Of a DNA stretch of 64,000 bases, positions 52,535 through 64,000 are shown in pieces. The translations under genes were made by a program, and so were the position numbers. Location of the stretch: positions 50,302-114,301 of the forward strand of contig CAMRAC010000003.1 of NCBI GenBank assembly GCA_947039955.1, given 5' to 3'. Below the pieces are notes generated by a model that was not told the origin of the DNA, did no database searches, and saw only the letters and a list, made by a program, of their open reading frames with translations. This DNA is from an uncultured Mycoplasma sp. (GTDB lineage Bacteria; Bacillota_I; Bacilli_A; Mycoplasmatales; Metamycoplasmataceae). Each line of letters starts with the position of its first letter. Position 1 is the stretch's first letter.

Positions 52535-55500
52535 TTATCTAACTTGTCTATTTTTTCTAATCACAATAATAGATACCGAAACAACCAGGATTGTTGAAGC
52601 AATAACAATTGGAGTGATTATTCATCATAAGTTATTATCAACAGCTACTGGTATTTCAAAATCAGGTGTTAAATTATCATCAATAATTGGCGGGATAACC
52701 GTATCAGGGTTGGTTATTCCAGGAACTCCTGGGTCTTCTTCAATTGCTTCATTCAAATAACTATTATTTATTTTTTTATCAAATGAATTATATAAATAAT
52801 CGCTTTCTTTATTAGCAACAACTCTCACTATTAAAGTATTGTTAAAAGTTGGATTAGTTGTTGTATCTAAAAGTAAACAACTACTAATTGCTTCATCTAT
52901 TGTTTCATAGAAAATATCATTATCAGGATCTTGTTGATTGATAAATTGCAAAGTATAGTCTCTACCTAAAGAAGGTTTGTAATTGGTTTGTAAGTATAAA
53001 AATCTAGTATAAAAATCTATATCTTTTTGAATTCTGCTATAAATTAAATTTTTAATAGTTTCTATTTTATCAGTTGGGAATTCTGTATGTTGAGAATTAA
53101 TGTTTATATTATTCACTTCAATTTTAGATAAATCAATAGGTGTAATACTTTCATGTATTTCATTGGTTGATCCATTATTAAACACTGTTAAATATTCATT
53201 TTTTATAGTTGAAGCTCCTGGAGCCGCTGAAACATCAACATAAAGAGTATTATCAAATTCAAAATTGTTAGATTGGAATAATAAATTGTTTGCAATAGCT
53301 TTTTCAATGGTTGTAAAATAGAATTTATCAAAATTTCCTGTTAATTCATTGTATGATTTTGAATAAAAACTCAAAGTATAATCTTTATTTAAAGTTAATT
53401 TATTATTTAGTGTTCCATTATTTTTATAAAATCTATTTATTTCTTCATGAATATCACTATAAATCAATTCTTTAATTATTTTTTCTTTACTTCAATCCTT
53501 ATGAAGGAAATCAGGTAGTTCTGAATTAAATTTAAAGGTGGATCCCTTGAATGTACTTAAGTCAACTATATCTTCTATATATTTATTGTTTAAATATTCA
53601 ATTGTTGTTTTACCTTTGATATATCATTTTAAAACATCATAGTTCGGATTTTTAATATCAGGAACAATGGCAATTATGTTGAAACATACAGATTTAGCTT
53701 CACTCAATGGTTTTTCGTAATTATTTCTTAAGTCATTTAATTTTTCTTGAAAAATTAAGTCATTTTCTTCTATTCTATAATCTTCTCCAAGAGTTAAAAT
53801 GTGACCATTAAGAGGTTTTTTTTCTTTAACAACTCTATTCAATTCTTGATTTATGTTGGAAGAAACTTGTTTTTTAAATTCAGATTCAGTTGGCTTAATT
53901 TTAGAAAATTGCTTTGCCAATTTAATTTTAGAAATATCAAGTGCATTATTATTAGGCTCATCTGTATTATTATAATTTTCAGGATTATTAACATACATTG
54001 ATCAATATTGAATAACATCACTATATTCTCATGATTTTACTTCTTCATTTCCCGAGATAATTCCTTTAGACATCAAAAAACTTACTAAATTTTTACCATG
54101 ATGTGTATCTCAGAAATCAATAAATAATGGTTTATTATTAGATCCAACAAAATCTTTATATAATTCAAAGATATTTTTTTTAATTTCTCTAGAAATTAAT
54201 GAAAATTGATATAGGAAAGAGTGGTTGTTTTGTCTCTTTAAAACTATTTGTCTTAGATTTTCATTATTAGTAAGTAATCCTGATTGAGATAATGGAATTT
54301 TTTGAATAACAGGAATGTTGCTATTTGGTTTAAATTGATAATATGAGTTATAAGGATATGAACCAGTTGGCTTATATTCTGTTTCAGAAAATTCTGTTGT
54401 ATAACCACCAATCAATGGTGAAGATGGAAAATCATTATCTATAAATCCAGTGGCATTTAATTGAGCAATATATCCAACATCATAATTAGTATTTTCTCCA
54501 CCACTATCAGGTTTAGTAATTAAATTACCTTCTTCATCTCTAGGATCAAATAAAAATCCTTCTGGCGGCATTGAATTAACTCATGCAATTTTAGGAATAT
54601 ACATTCCAGTTTTTTCATCTACAAACTCACCACGATAATCTTCACCTTCTTTATTGAAGTATTTCTCTTTGTCTTTGTCAGTAATTATTTCTTTACTTTC
54701 TCAACCGGCCAACATATAAGAAGCAGATGAATTAATTAAATCAACATCAACAGTAAATGCATACCTTAAGATTTTATAAGGATCAGGATCCGTTGATGAA
54801 GGGTCAAACTCTTTTATTTCTATGTTTACTTTAACTTTTCCGTTCTCTTGTTTTTCTCCCAGAACAAATTCTCCCAAATCTTTTACAAACTTTCCAGGGC
54901 TATATTCACCGCCAATATTTTCAACACTTAAAGTTAATGGCTTGCCATTGATATATGGAACATACCTAGAACTATATTCTCCACCTTTTCTTCCTTGAGT
55001 GGGAATATTTGTATTTGTAAACTCGAAAATGAAGGGATCTTCAGTTTGATATTCTCCAGCATTAATAAAACCAGCATCATCCAATGGTTTTTTAGGCACT
55101 ATAGTTTTTCAATTACTTGGACTAGGGTTTTGGTCTTGAGGGATTGAAGCTTCTGCACTTTCAATAGATAAGGTAACTTTAGGAACTTTTTTAGAACTAT
55201 TAGTTTTTTCTTCAAAAGCAATGTTTATTTTTTTATTATTTTTAACAAAAATATTATTACCAATAATTTGCATGCTTAATGGTAATATGTTTTTTTCAAA
55301 TGATAACTCTGTAGCAAAATCATTTTCAGGCAATTTAATAGGTGCAACTTGCTGATTTATTACCATTTCTCCATTACCAAAAACTCTTTTAAAGGAAACG
55401 GGAATCTGAACTGTATGAGGACCCTCGTTTGTTTGGATTGTAAGTTTAAAATTAACTTTAATAGTGCTACCATACTTAGATACTAAGGGCATTTTTTCAA

Positions 55501-56941
55501 CAGGAATTAAATTAGTTTCACCGTTTTGATTTTTGGCATTAATATTGAATACAAAAGGATTAAGTTCATTATCTAATGGATAATTATCAGAAATATTTGT
55601 TTTTTTTGTTCATACTTTAGAAAAATCTTTATAACCTTGTCCAGATATTTCATAAGGAGTAATTTTAATTAATTGATCAATTTCATAGTCATGATTTAGC
55701 ATAGGATATATTTTAATCTTCATTATTGTTTCGTAAGAATTAGCAGGGGCTTTACCTTTTTCGAATATAAATTTAGCATTTCTATCATTTAATTTTAAAC
55801 GAATACCTATTTTTAAATCACCAGTTTGATCAATTTGATCAGATATCCTGTATGCTTCAACAGTTGTTGCTTCAGGAAGATTGCCTAAGGGAGAATTATC
55901 ATAAGTGTCATCAATTTTAAAATTATTTATTCTAGCATTTGCTTCATTAAATATTGCTTTTTCATTTTCTTTAGAATCAGTGTTAAAATTATTTGAGGGA
56001 AATCCAACCAAACTTGGAGAATCTAAAACAAATGTTTCTAGAAAGTAGTTTTTGAAGGTGTTGGTTAAATTTATCAAATCATTTTCACTATATGGAAGGG
56101 TTGTTGTTAAAGTTCCTAAAGGGTTTCTACTATGTTCAATGTACCCTAGGGCAGAGTGTGCAGTCCACCAACCTGAACCATCACCAGTCTCTTTGGCAGA
56201 TAATATATATTTAAGAGTGAACATAACTGTTTTTTCACCATTTATGACTGACTTATTAAAGTTTAAATTTATTTTGGAATAATCCGTATCAGGAGATACA
56301 CTTCCCAAACCACTTACCAAAGGTTTTGTAAGTGTGTTTTTAATTAAAAATTGATATTGAGACACACTTTTGTTAAAGTCATTTACCATACTACTAATAC
56401 GACCAAAAAAAGAATTTTTGGAATCAAAAACCATTGGATTTGTACCATTATCTGTATCATCCATTTTTCAATACTCCAAAGATTCATAATGATTTCAGTC
56501 ATCATCATTTCCTCAAAATCATAAAAACTCAGGAAAATCAAAGTTTAGTTTAAATTTTATGTTGTTGTATCATTTTTTAGATAATTCATCATTTCCTATT
56601 ATTTGATGTTGTAAATTGGAGAAATCAAAAGAGAAATCAAAATTTCCAACAGTTTGGTTCAAATCATTATTTGCCGTAGGATTACTGAAAATTTTAACTC
56701 TTACATCTTTGGAAGATGTATTGTATTTATTAGCTGTAACATGCATTTCGTCAGAGACAGAGGGGAGTTTTGGCTCACTTTCCTGTGGGATTGATATATT
56801 AGACTTTGTGTGTTTTTCAGAATATACATCAGACTCATTTTGTAGTTCGTTTATTTCATTATTAATTATTAATCCAGAAACGGCACTTAAAGGCAAAATA
56901 ATTCCAACACCTAATATTGTATGTTTATATATTTTTTTCAT
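52535..56941 (-). CDS. Giant surface protein A with three C-terminal repeats
   Basis: Seven apparent frames in one phase join through UGA Trp into 1468 residues. It has a signal peptide (YKHTILGVGIILPLSAVSGL), a very large extracellular region, one C-terminal helix (WWIITPIVIASTILVVSVSI) and a short basic tail RKNRQVR: a type I membrane protein. The first ~800 residues are Asn/Pro-rich with beta-type stretches (GKVKVNIEIKEFDP). The C-terminal ~450 residues hold three repeats of about 140 residues, each with a DLSKI/DLSTF start, a helix, a K/R-DYTL-like strand (LNKDYTLSF, LGRDYTLQF, LGEDYRIEE) and a T/F-ETIDEAI-type helix. The architecture resembles large ICE-linked surface proteins such as Mbov_0399; this is from memory. 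Eight bases after protein B. Confidence 0.85.
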
Positions 56942-56949
56942 TTTTCCCC

Positions 56950-59900
56950 TTATTCTTCTTGAATTCTAAGTCGTTTTTTTCTTTTGACAATTATAATTGT
57001 GGTTATTGCTGCAATAACGACAATCGGAATAACTGTTGATAGTGAAATAATTAAAGTCAATTCAGAGTTACTGTCATTGATTTTTTTATTTTCCATCTCA
57101 TTATGCAAATCAACAATATTATTTTTGGTTATTTTTCAATTTAATTCCACATTTGTTTTGTTGTTTGTATCTCAATAATAACCATTTTTTAAAATTATTC
57201 TTAAAATAAGATCATTATTTGAATTAGTGTAAAGACTAAAAGATGCAATGATATTAATATCTTTTGGATTAATTATTAAAACAGCTAAGGAATCAGAGAG
57301 TGGATTGAAAAACTTATTAATATTTTTTTCAATGAAACCTTTTAAATCAGGGCCTGTATAATCTTGAATAAGATCATAAAATTTAGTTTTATTAAATTCT
57401 ATTTGGGCTTCAATCAATTCTTTTTCTTTATCTAATGCATAGTAAATATTTCCCAGCAAGAAATCTTTACTAACAACTCCTAAATCTTCATTTTCAAAAT
57501 AATTAGTCGGTTTTAAAGTTACTCTAATGATTATTTGGTTATTAGCCATATTGCTTTTAAATATAAATATGTTGCTAACTTTACTAATGTCTCCTGTTTT
57601 AAAAACCAAATATTTTTTTAGATTTTCAAAAGTATTAAATTTTTGACTAAAAGCATCAAAATTGTTAAATAGTTTTGCTTGCTCCATAATCTTGTTTCCA
57701 TCAATTGAAATACTTAGTGCATTTAATAGTATATCGTCGCCTTCTCAAGCAATATTTCCAATTTTAAATTCTTTAATGGCTTGTACATAAGATTCATTTT
57801 TAAAATAAAATCCTGATTTTAATTCAACAACAAAAATCACCTCTGTTTTTGAAGCACCTTCTTTAATGCTCAAACTTTTTAGGTTATCCAAAGCTCCATT
57901 AGTAAAAGAAATAAACTTGCCTAAAGATTCTGTTGTAGAAAATAGACTTTGAAATTCTGCAAAATCCTTAACTTTGTGAGCTTCTAATAAAAACTTATTA
58001 GAATCAATCATTAAATCAATGTAAGTTAACTTAGGTGTTTCACCCTCTCAAACAATATTGTTTAAAGAAAATTCCTTAAAACTAATACCAGGAGTGTCTA
58101 AAAAGAAATAATTGCTGTTTAAAGTAATTGTCATAATTAAAGTATTTGGGTTATTTGGGTCTGGTATAAGTTTTATTTCTTTGATTGATGTCACTTCCCC
58201 TTTTTTTATGGAGATGAATTCATAAAATCTATTTGTAGTATTGTAAACATTAAAAAAACTCTCTGCATTAGGATATTTCTTAGTTTCATAACTAATTAGA
58301 GGGTAGTTAGGAACAATATCAACAAAATAGATTGAATCAGGATTCGTCATAGTCTTATGCATATCCTCAAAATTTTCTTTACTAATTTCTAAAACATAAT
58401 TTAAATTACCTGTGTCTGATTTATCAAAATAAAAACCATTATTTAAATTTATTTTAATGATTAAGCTATCCACATCATTAGTATGAATAGAAAATCCTTT
58501 AACTGATGAAAATGAAGCAGGATTTAACACTATAACATTTTTCGTTCAAAAATTAATGTTTTGATTTGCAATAAAACTTTTCATTGATTTGTAATTTTTT
58601 ATCTTTTCATAAATGGCTTTTCAGTTAATATCTATTGATATTAATTTACTAATTGCCTCTTGTCCTTTTCATGAAATGTTTCCTCTTTTAAAAACAATTA
58701 AATCCATTTTTATGTTTTCGAATTCATTTTCAAAGTAAAATCATTCTTTGGCCTGAATGTGTATTTTTATACTATTGGGATTATCACCTGATGAAAAAGA
58801 AATAGAAGAAATGTTATCCATAACCGAACCATCATTTAACCTAAAGAAATTAACAAACTCAGAAGTAGGTTTATTTTTGTTTTTTTCAATAAAATCAAGA
58901 CTACTATCAAAACTTTTAAAGTATTCATCTCATGCACTACCAATTATTTCTATATTTATTTTGGTAGCAATATTATTTTGTCCTTTTCAATTAATATTAG
59001 GATTTCTAAATTCTTTTACTTTTGAATCATTATCAAAAATACCACTTAATAATTCAACCTTAATATTTATTAAATTAAGCAGTGGAGAAGGATCAACTAA
59101 AGAAATATTTTCAATTAGTGGAATATTTTCTTGTTCGTTAATAAATACCTTTAACTTATTCATAGTATTATAAGATTTGGCAAAAGAAGCATAGTTGTCA
59201 TACTTATTCGCTTCTTCACTTAATTTCTTTTGATTAAAAGAAATGTTGACAATATGGCTAGGAGCAGTATCAAAAGACATTGGTTCACTTAACACATTAA
59301 ATTGCGATAAAAGACTGTTTTTTTGCAAAACTTTAAAATTACTTTCTTTGAATTTTAAAGAAGCAGTAACAATGTTTTTTTGTTCAATTCCATCACTATT
59401 ATATGTTTTCGAAAAACATAATTTATTCAAATCAAATATTAACTTAACTGATTTTGGAATCTCTGTTGATAACGATGTTCTATTAATGGCTGTATTTATT
59501 AATTTATCATCTTTTTTAGATTCATTTAAATGAATAATAAATTCATCGAATGTTTGAAATTTTAAAGCTTCTTTTGCTAGAAAATCTTGGTTCAAAGAAA
59601 CATCTATAATATTATTATTGTTTGGATTTTTGATAATGAATTCTTTTTCGAACTTCATTGAATTAAAATACTTAAAGTCTTTTAAGGGAGAAACATTAAA
59701 CTTCATAATTCCTTTTGATAAATATTCACTTTTTTTAGAAGTATAGTTGGAGCTTGAGAATGGTTCGCCAAAAAACTTTTTATTGTTTGCTGCAGAATCT
59801 ATCCCAGCTACAATAATCCCCGCTTTAAGGAAGTTTTCTTCTTGTAACATTTTTAATAGTTTATCGTTCATAACTTGGACAATTTTTTCATAGTTAGTTA

Positions 59901-61446
59901 TTTTTTGAACATCACCTTCAATAATGTGATCATCATTAAAAATATCAGAACTATAATCACTTTCTATTTCGAAGAGAGTGTTTGGAGCGGGATCGGTTGG
60001 CACTTCATTAGCAATAGCTTTAATTGTTTCCTCCATATGTAAAAAAGAATAATCATCAGGAGAAGTAAGTATTTTTAAATTAGATGAATTAACCTTGTAT
60101 GAAACTGCATCACTAGGTATAGTAGTAGAAGAACTAAAAGTTATTTGTTCAATATAGTAATTATAAGGAATTGGTGTTTCAACAGGAATTAGATCGCTTG
60201 ATTTAATTACTTGATTCTTGATAACGAAAGAAACTTCAGCACGATTGGGATTTGTTTTTCCTTGTTTTTCAAGGTCTGCATCTTTTGGTAAATTGGATCA
60301 TTGTGTATTATTAAATATATCAAAAGTATAAATAATCCCTGCATCACTCATATCATTAGGTGTTATTTCGAAATTGAAGTTGATTGGTAATGTTTTCCCC
60401 GTCGCAATATCACCCTCAAATAGAGAAGTAGTTCCAATATTAGAAATTAAATCTAAGTTAGAAAATTCCAATCCTTGAATATTAACATTTATTGGTTTTG
60501 TATCACTGATTAATTTTCCATCAGTATCAGTCTTATTATTTCAATAAAAATTACCTACATCAATTTTAAACAATTTATCTCCAGATTGTTTATAAGGAAT
60601 ACTATTACGACCACCACCTTCATTTTTACTGTTTATGGCAAAGTATTCATTTGTTGCTCCTGCTGTACCAACTTGGGATAAACTTAAACGGTCTTGGCTA
60701 CTTACATATTGATTGCCAAGAATTTTGTCTCTTGGTTCAAAATCAAAATAAGGAGAAGAAAAATTAATCATTAATTTTTGTTCAACAGTAGATTGGATGG
60801 TGTTAGTACCTTCCATAATTATTTCTGGAGTAATTTTTAAGATATTAGTAGCTACATCTAAAGTTTTATTAATGGTGATATAGGCTTTGGTGCCTTGGGC
60901 GTCAACTGTATCGTTTTTTTCATCAAAAGTAAAAATTTTTGTATTAGTAGATATATAATCTCCTAAAATTTTATCAATTTTTAAGGTTGAATTTTCTGGA
61001 ATTCCCTTAGCAGTTGATGGGGTAATTTTTCTTTTTTTGTAAGTTACCGGCGAAGCACCACCACCTTTAAAAGAACCATTAACTACAGGTCCACTAAGAG
61101 AAATTTTTGTACTTTCTAAAAATAAATCTGTTTCCATTCCTCATGGTTTAAATTTATTTAAATCAAATTCAAAAGAATTATTTGTATTAATAAAACCACT
61201 TTTATCTAAAGTATGATTAAATAAATTTTGTTTTCCTGAAGAAGCATCTGTAGAAGTAGAGGTATTTAATTTTATTGTTGTTTCAAAATTAATTTCTTGA
61301 TTTTGGTTAGAAGTTATTTGGGCTTTATTGTTTAATGATTGGTTAATTTCTTCTATAGAATTAATTAAAGTAGGAAATATTGCCAGAGTAATTAATGGCA
61401 ATATTGATAACAATGATTTGAAAATTAATAAATTATTCTTTTTCAT
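56950..61446 (-). CDS. Giant surface protein B built of ~105-residue tandem repeats
   Basis: A 1498-residue type I membrane protein read through many UGA Trp codons. The signal peptide (LLIFKSLLSILPLITLAIFP) is followed by a ~480-residue region rich in Thr/Ser/Asn. From about residue 470 the protein consists of roughly seven repeats, each running from a hydrophobic-acidic strand pair to the closing motif GFYF-x(5-10)-KEF-x-x-GNI-x-W-x-G (examples: FKEFSLNNIVWEG, IKEFKIGNIAWEG, VKEFRNPNINWKG). One C-terminal helix (TVIPIVVIAAITTIIIV) and basic tail KRKKRLRIQEE follow. Likely adhesin or shell component. Starts 10 bases after lipoprotein C without a clear ribosome site (translational coupling) and is followed by protein A. 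Confidence 0.87.
60280..60335. repeat. Source segment of a 56-bp dispersed repeat (inside protein B gene)
   Basis: This stretch encodes (minus strand) FDIFNNTQWSNLPKD. A copy with four mismatches lies at 62528-62583 in the same orientation. Confidence 0.8.
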
Positions 61447-61456
61447 AAAATTTAAT

Positions 61457-62338
61457 TTATTTATCCTGATTTATAATTGGTTTAGAAACTGTAAAAGAAA
61501 ATTTAGAATTAAATAATGAATAATATCTATTGGGTTTAGTATTAGGAATATTGGTATATTTTGATTCTTCTCCATCTGCAGCATAAATAGTACCTTGATC
61601 GCCATCTATTCAACCAGAATAAGGATCACCAGAAGTATTAATATCAAGAGTTGCTGTTTGAACTGATTTTATATTGCGTTCATGGGTAAAACTCATCCCT
61701 TCACCATTCATATTTAGAAAACGAATACCTCCAGCAGTAGTATATAAAATATTTGGATTAGAAGTTTTACCTGTTCATTTTGCATATGGAGCTGAAGTCC
61801 CTCCTGGTTCTATTTGAGTTGGCATTGATCTAAGTTCACCATTTTCATTAAAATATACTGGGATATCTGCAGCAAAACCTTGATTATATAGTGTTTCTGC
61901 TTCATTCGGAGTACCAAATTCACTTTCTGTTCCTATTGATTTCATCTGATATGAATCCAATTTAAAGTGCAAGTTATACATTTCGGGTTCTCAAACTTTG
62001 CCATTTTCTCCATCTACTCATTTTCCAATTTTATGTGTTGTCGATGTTATTCCACCTTCGGGAAGGTTTATGTTTTTGTGACTTGATCCATTATCATCCT
62101 CTAATTTACTTGTTAAATTTGCATCTTCTGATCAATTAACATATATTCTATTGTCAATTGGAGGGTCAATTGGAGGTGGTTTAATATCTCCACCACCATC
62201 GCCAGGGTTTTCTCCACCGCCATCGCCAGGGTTATCACCATTGTCTCCAGCACAACTAATCAGTGTTATTGATGCTGGGGCAACAATTGTTAAAATTCCT
62301 AATGATAATAATAAGTTTTTCATACTTGTTTTTTTCAT
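61457..62338 (-). CDS. Lipoprotein C heading the giant surface protein operon
   Basis: A 293-residue prolipoprotein. Signal peptide MKKTSMKNLLLSLGILTIVA continues to LISC, with lipidation at Cys29. A Gly/Asp/Pro-rich linker (GDNPGDGGGENPGDGGG, KPPPIDPPID) leads to a beta-type domain with RFLNMNGEGMSF, GDPYSGWIDGDQGTIYA and a final NSKFSFTVSKPI strand. The linker and layout match the duplicated lipoproteins at 41-43 kb. AAGAAAG/AAGAAG precede ATG. It is followed within ten bases by protein B, so it is the first gene of a lipoprotein-B-A operon. Confidence 0.87.
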
Positions 62339-62354
62339 AATATTCTTCTTTCTT

Positions 62355-62397
62355 TTAAAATAAAGTAATACTTTTATTTTAATGCTTAATAATTATA
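62355..62397 (-). promoter_or_regulatory. Promoter and 5' hairpin of the lipoprotein C operon
   Basis: Minus-strand TATAAT lies at 62397-62392, with a predicted start near 62385. TTAAAATAAA (62355-62364) and TTTATTTTAA (62373-62382) form a perfect 10-bp stem beginning at about +4, before the ribosome site. The 62398-62651 stretch upstream holds no gene, only a 56-bp repeat copy and the permease terminator. Confidence 0.5.
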
Positions 62398-62527
62398 CTA
62401 AATTAACTAGAACAATATTTAAAATTTTCCAATAGATAAACACTAAAACCTACCATTATCTTAGGTAATTTTTATTAATTAATCACTCAATTACACTAAG
62501 TAAACATTCCCTTGATTAAGTTACATT

Positions 62528-62583
62528 ATCTTTTAGTAAATTGGATCATTGGGTATTGTTAAATATATCAAAAGTATGAATAA
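62528..62583. repeat. Stray 56-bp copy of a protein B gene segment
   Basis: Matches 60280-60335 at 52 of 56 positions. It lies outside any gene, upstream of the surface operon, and looks like the relic of a former gene copy or recombination. Confidence 0.8.
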
Positions 62584-62607
62584 GTATCTTAGCTAAATAT
62601 TGACTTT

Positions 62608-62641
62608 ATAAAATAAAACATCCCTTCTAAAGAGATGTTTT
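62608..62641 (-). terminator. Terminator of the amino-acid permease gene
   Basis: AAAACATC (62615-62622) and GATGTTTT (62634-62641) pair around an 11-base loop; on the minus strand a T-rich run follows. It marks the right edge of the island. Confidence 0.75.
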
Positions 62642-62651
62642 GTAAGTTTAA

Positions 62652-64000
62652 TTAAGTATTTAAAGTTTTAACTTCATCATCAACTAAGATGCCTTTACGT
62701 TTATTGATATGGTCTTCAATAACAGTAGGTAAGAAAGTTAATGCTAAGAATAAGAATAATACAACAATCAACATTACTCTACTAATAATGTCTTCTTGTG
62801 TCAAATCAGGTAAAGAGAATATTAACATAAGATCAAATATTGGAGCGAACAATGTGACAAACAGAGAAATTGACATTATCACAATTGACACAATAGCCAT
62901 TGGTTTAAAGTATTTTTTTTGTTCAGTGACCACTTTTTTTGTTTTTCTGTTTTTTAAACAACCATATATCGAGAGAACAATGAATGTGAAACTAAATAAG
63001 GCGGTTCAATTAGCCATTAAATCAGCAAAATTAAATAAACTTTCCATACCAGATCCGTAACCAGCACCTTCGTAACTCCCTGGTATATAACCAAAGACAC
63101 CAATTAGTGTAAAGATAATAATAAGTGGAGTAGACATTGCAAGCGAATACATAATTCCAACTTTTGGTTTGTTAGGGTTTATTTTATGTTTAAATTTTGA
63201 AGAAAACGGTAGTTCATTTTCTTTAATTAAATCTTCAATAAATCTAGGAGCTCACATTGAGAAACCATTAATAATACCTAGAATACCAACTGCTATTAAA
63301 ATATTAACAACACCGAATACTCAACCTTGACCACTTTCCATTAATCATTCACCAAATCCATAGAATGATCCAGTACCATTTAATGACATTGATATTGCAA
63401 TTGTTAAATAAATAATTGTTACAATACTTAAACCCAATAAAATAGCTATCGGAGTTTTCTTTGGTTCAGCCATTTCTGTCTGTAAACCTGATGTAATATA
63501 AAATCCATCATAAGCAAAGAATATTCCAGCCATAGCAATAAACATTCCAAACGCTGGCGTCATTGAAGCTAATGAATTAGGTGGTGATGTTGGTGGTTTG
63601 AACCCTGGAGTAACTGGAGTTCCAGAATTAGCTCCCACACCAATAAATACAAAACCAATTACAGCAGCAACTACTAAAGGAATAAATTTAACTGCAATGA
63701 TTCCTAAATTTTGAATATTTCCAACTCTTGAAGAATATCCAGAAACAATTGTAAAGTATGACATGATCCCAAAGGCAATTATAAGTCAAATTAATCAATC
63801 AACACTTGTTCCAAATGAAAAAGGAGCAAGTGAAGCTTGGCCATCTGCCGCAATGCTGCTATGTGTCCATACTCCAATACCATCTTGAAGTTGTATTATG
63901 AAATACAGAGGCATAAAGAAATAAGTTAAAGGTAAGTAAATAAAAAACATAAAATTCTTTGATGCTTTATATATTAATCTTGTGTTAAAAGTTTTACATC
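62652..64000 (-). CDS. APC-family amino-acid permease (5' part outside window)
   Basis: Membrane amino-acid transporter; the C-terminal ~449 residues are inside the window. Typical features are WLIIAFGIMSYFTIVSGYSS, FIPLVVAAVIGFVFIGVGAN, GMFIAMAGIFFAYDGFYITS, then EMAEPKKTPIAILLGLSIVT (the conserved E-x-x-x-P-x-k-x-i-P-x-A-i motif after helix 6), and a cytoplasmic tail HINKRKGILVDDEVKTLNT. Several Trp are UGA. Peptide and amino-acid import is essential for mollicutes. The substrate cannot be decided. First core-type gene to the right of the island. Confidence 0.9.

Larger units (their letters stand above)
40932..62641. mobile_element. Accessory island: ICE-like type IV secretion and surface-protein region
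   Basis: A 21.7-kb block between rarA and an amino-acid permease. It holds pilin, VirB6-like and VirB4-like genes, a helicase-nuclease, four intact lipoprotein genes, two giant surface proteins, a pseudogene and a large duplication, with no housekeeping gene. The T4SS parts resemble Mbov_0395-0397 families of mycoplasma integrative conjugative elements. Relaxase, coupling ATPase and DDE integrase/transposase are not seen, and no clean attachment repeats were found beyond the imperfect 27-base hairpins. A degenerate or domesticated ICE is the best reading. Confidence 0.5.

Overview
The window is from a wall-less bacterium of the class Mollicutes, most likely a Mycoplasma-type genome of the hominis/M. 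mobile branch. UGA is read as tryptophan in nearly every gene: the FtsZ, Lon, MetRS, RNase R, comE and large surface-protein frames hold together only if TGA is a sense codon. DNA is very AT-rich, lipoproteins carry mycoplasma-type lipoboxes, and the tmRNA tag ends in an SNLVFA-like tail that I recall from M. mobile. I could run no searches, so taxonomy and names rest on motif reading and recall.

Layout. 1-2.9 kb: str operon rpsL-rpsG-fusA (minus; fusA runs off the left edge). 2.9-6.3 kb: membrane protein with a SAP/Rho_N-like tail, RluA-family pseudouridine synthase, a 53-residue cysteine-rich peptide, TmcAL. 6.4-10.5 kb: rpmF, then the division cluster mraZ-rsmH-ftsA-like-ftsZ behind an MraZ operator. 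10.6-16.5 kb: trmN6-like methyltransferase, metG, a secreted HExxH protease, then comEA/comEC converging on it. 16.6-21.8 kb: uracil permease, RNase P RNA, a divergent glycosyltransferase/nucleotidyltransferase pair, a Lys/Pro-tailed membrane protein and pgsA. 21.8-29.0 kb: lon, ECF S component, ktrB/ktrA, pncB, lspA. 29.2-32.0 kb: two adjacent tail-anchored proteins, one Asn/Gln-rich and one with a J domain. 32.0-40.9 kb: P2-type ATPase, nfo, tRNA-Leu(CAA), secG-rnr, smpB-ssrA (trans-translation unit), rarA.

40.9-62.6 kb is a clear accessory island between rarA and an amino-acid permease. It carries type IV secretion parts (VirB2-like pilin, VirB6/TrbL-like channel, VirB3-VirB4 ATPase) resembling the mycoplasma ICE families Mbov_0395-0397. 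A 1328-residue SF1 helicase with a nuclease-like C-terminus lies in the pilin operon. The island also has several lipoproteins, two ~1500-residue repeat-built surface proteins, a perfect 1011-bp duplication of one lipoprotein gene, and a surface-protein pseudogene. No relaxase, VirD4/TraG coupling protein or transposase is visible, so it is either a decayed ICE or a domesticated surface/secretion apparatus.

Expression signals fall into two classes. One group of genes has TATAAT exactly six bases before ATG and no Shine-Dalgarno sequence, implying leaderless mRNAs (protease, nucleotidyltransferase, lspA, J-domain gene, rarA). Another group has a leader with an SD and a hairpin that begins almost at the predicted transcription start (rpsL operon, cysteine-rich peptide, pilin operon, surface lipoprotein operon, possibly lon).
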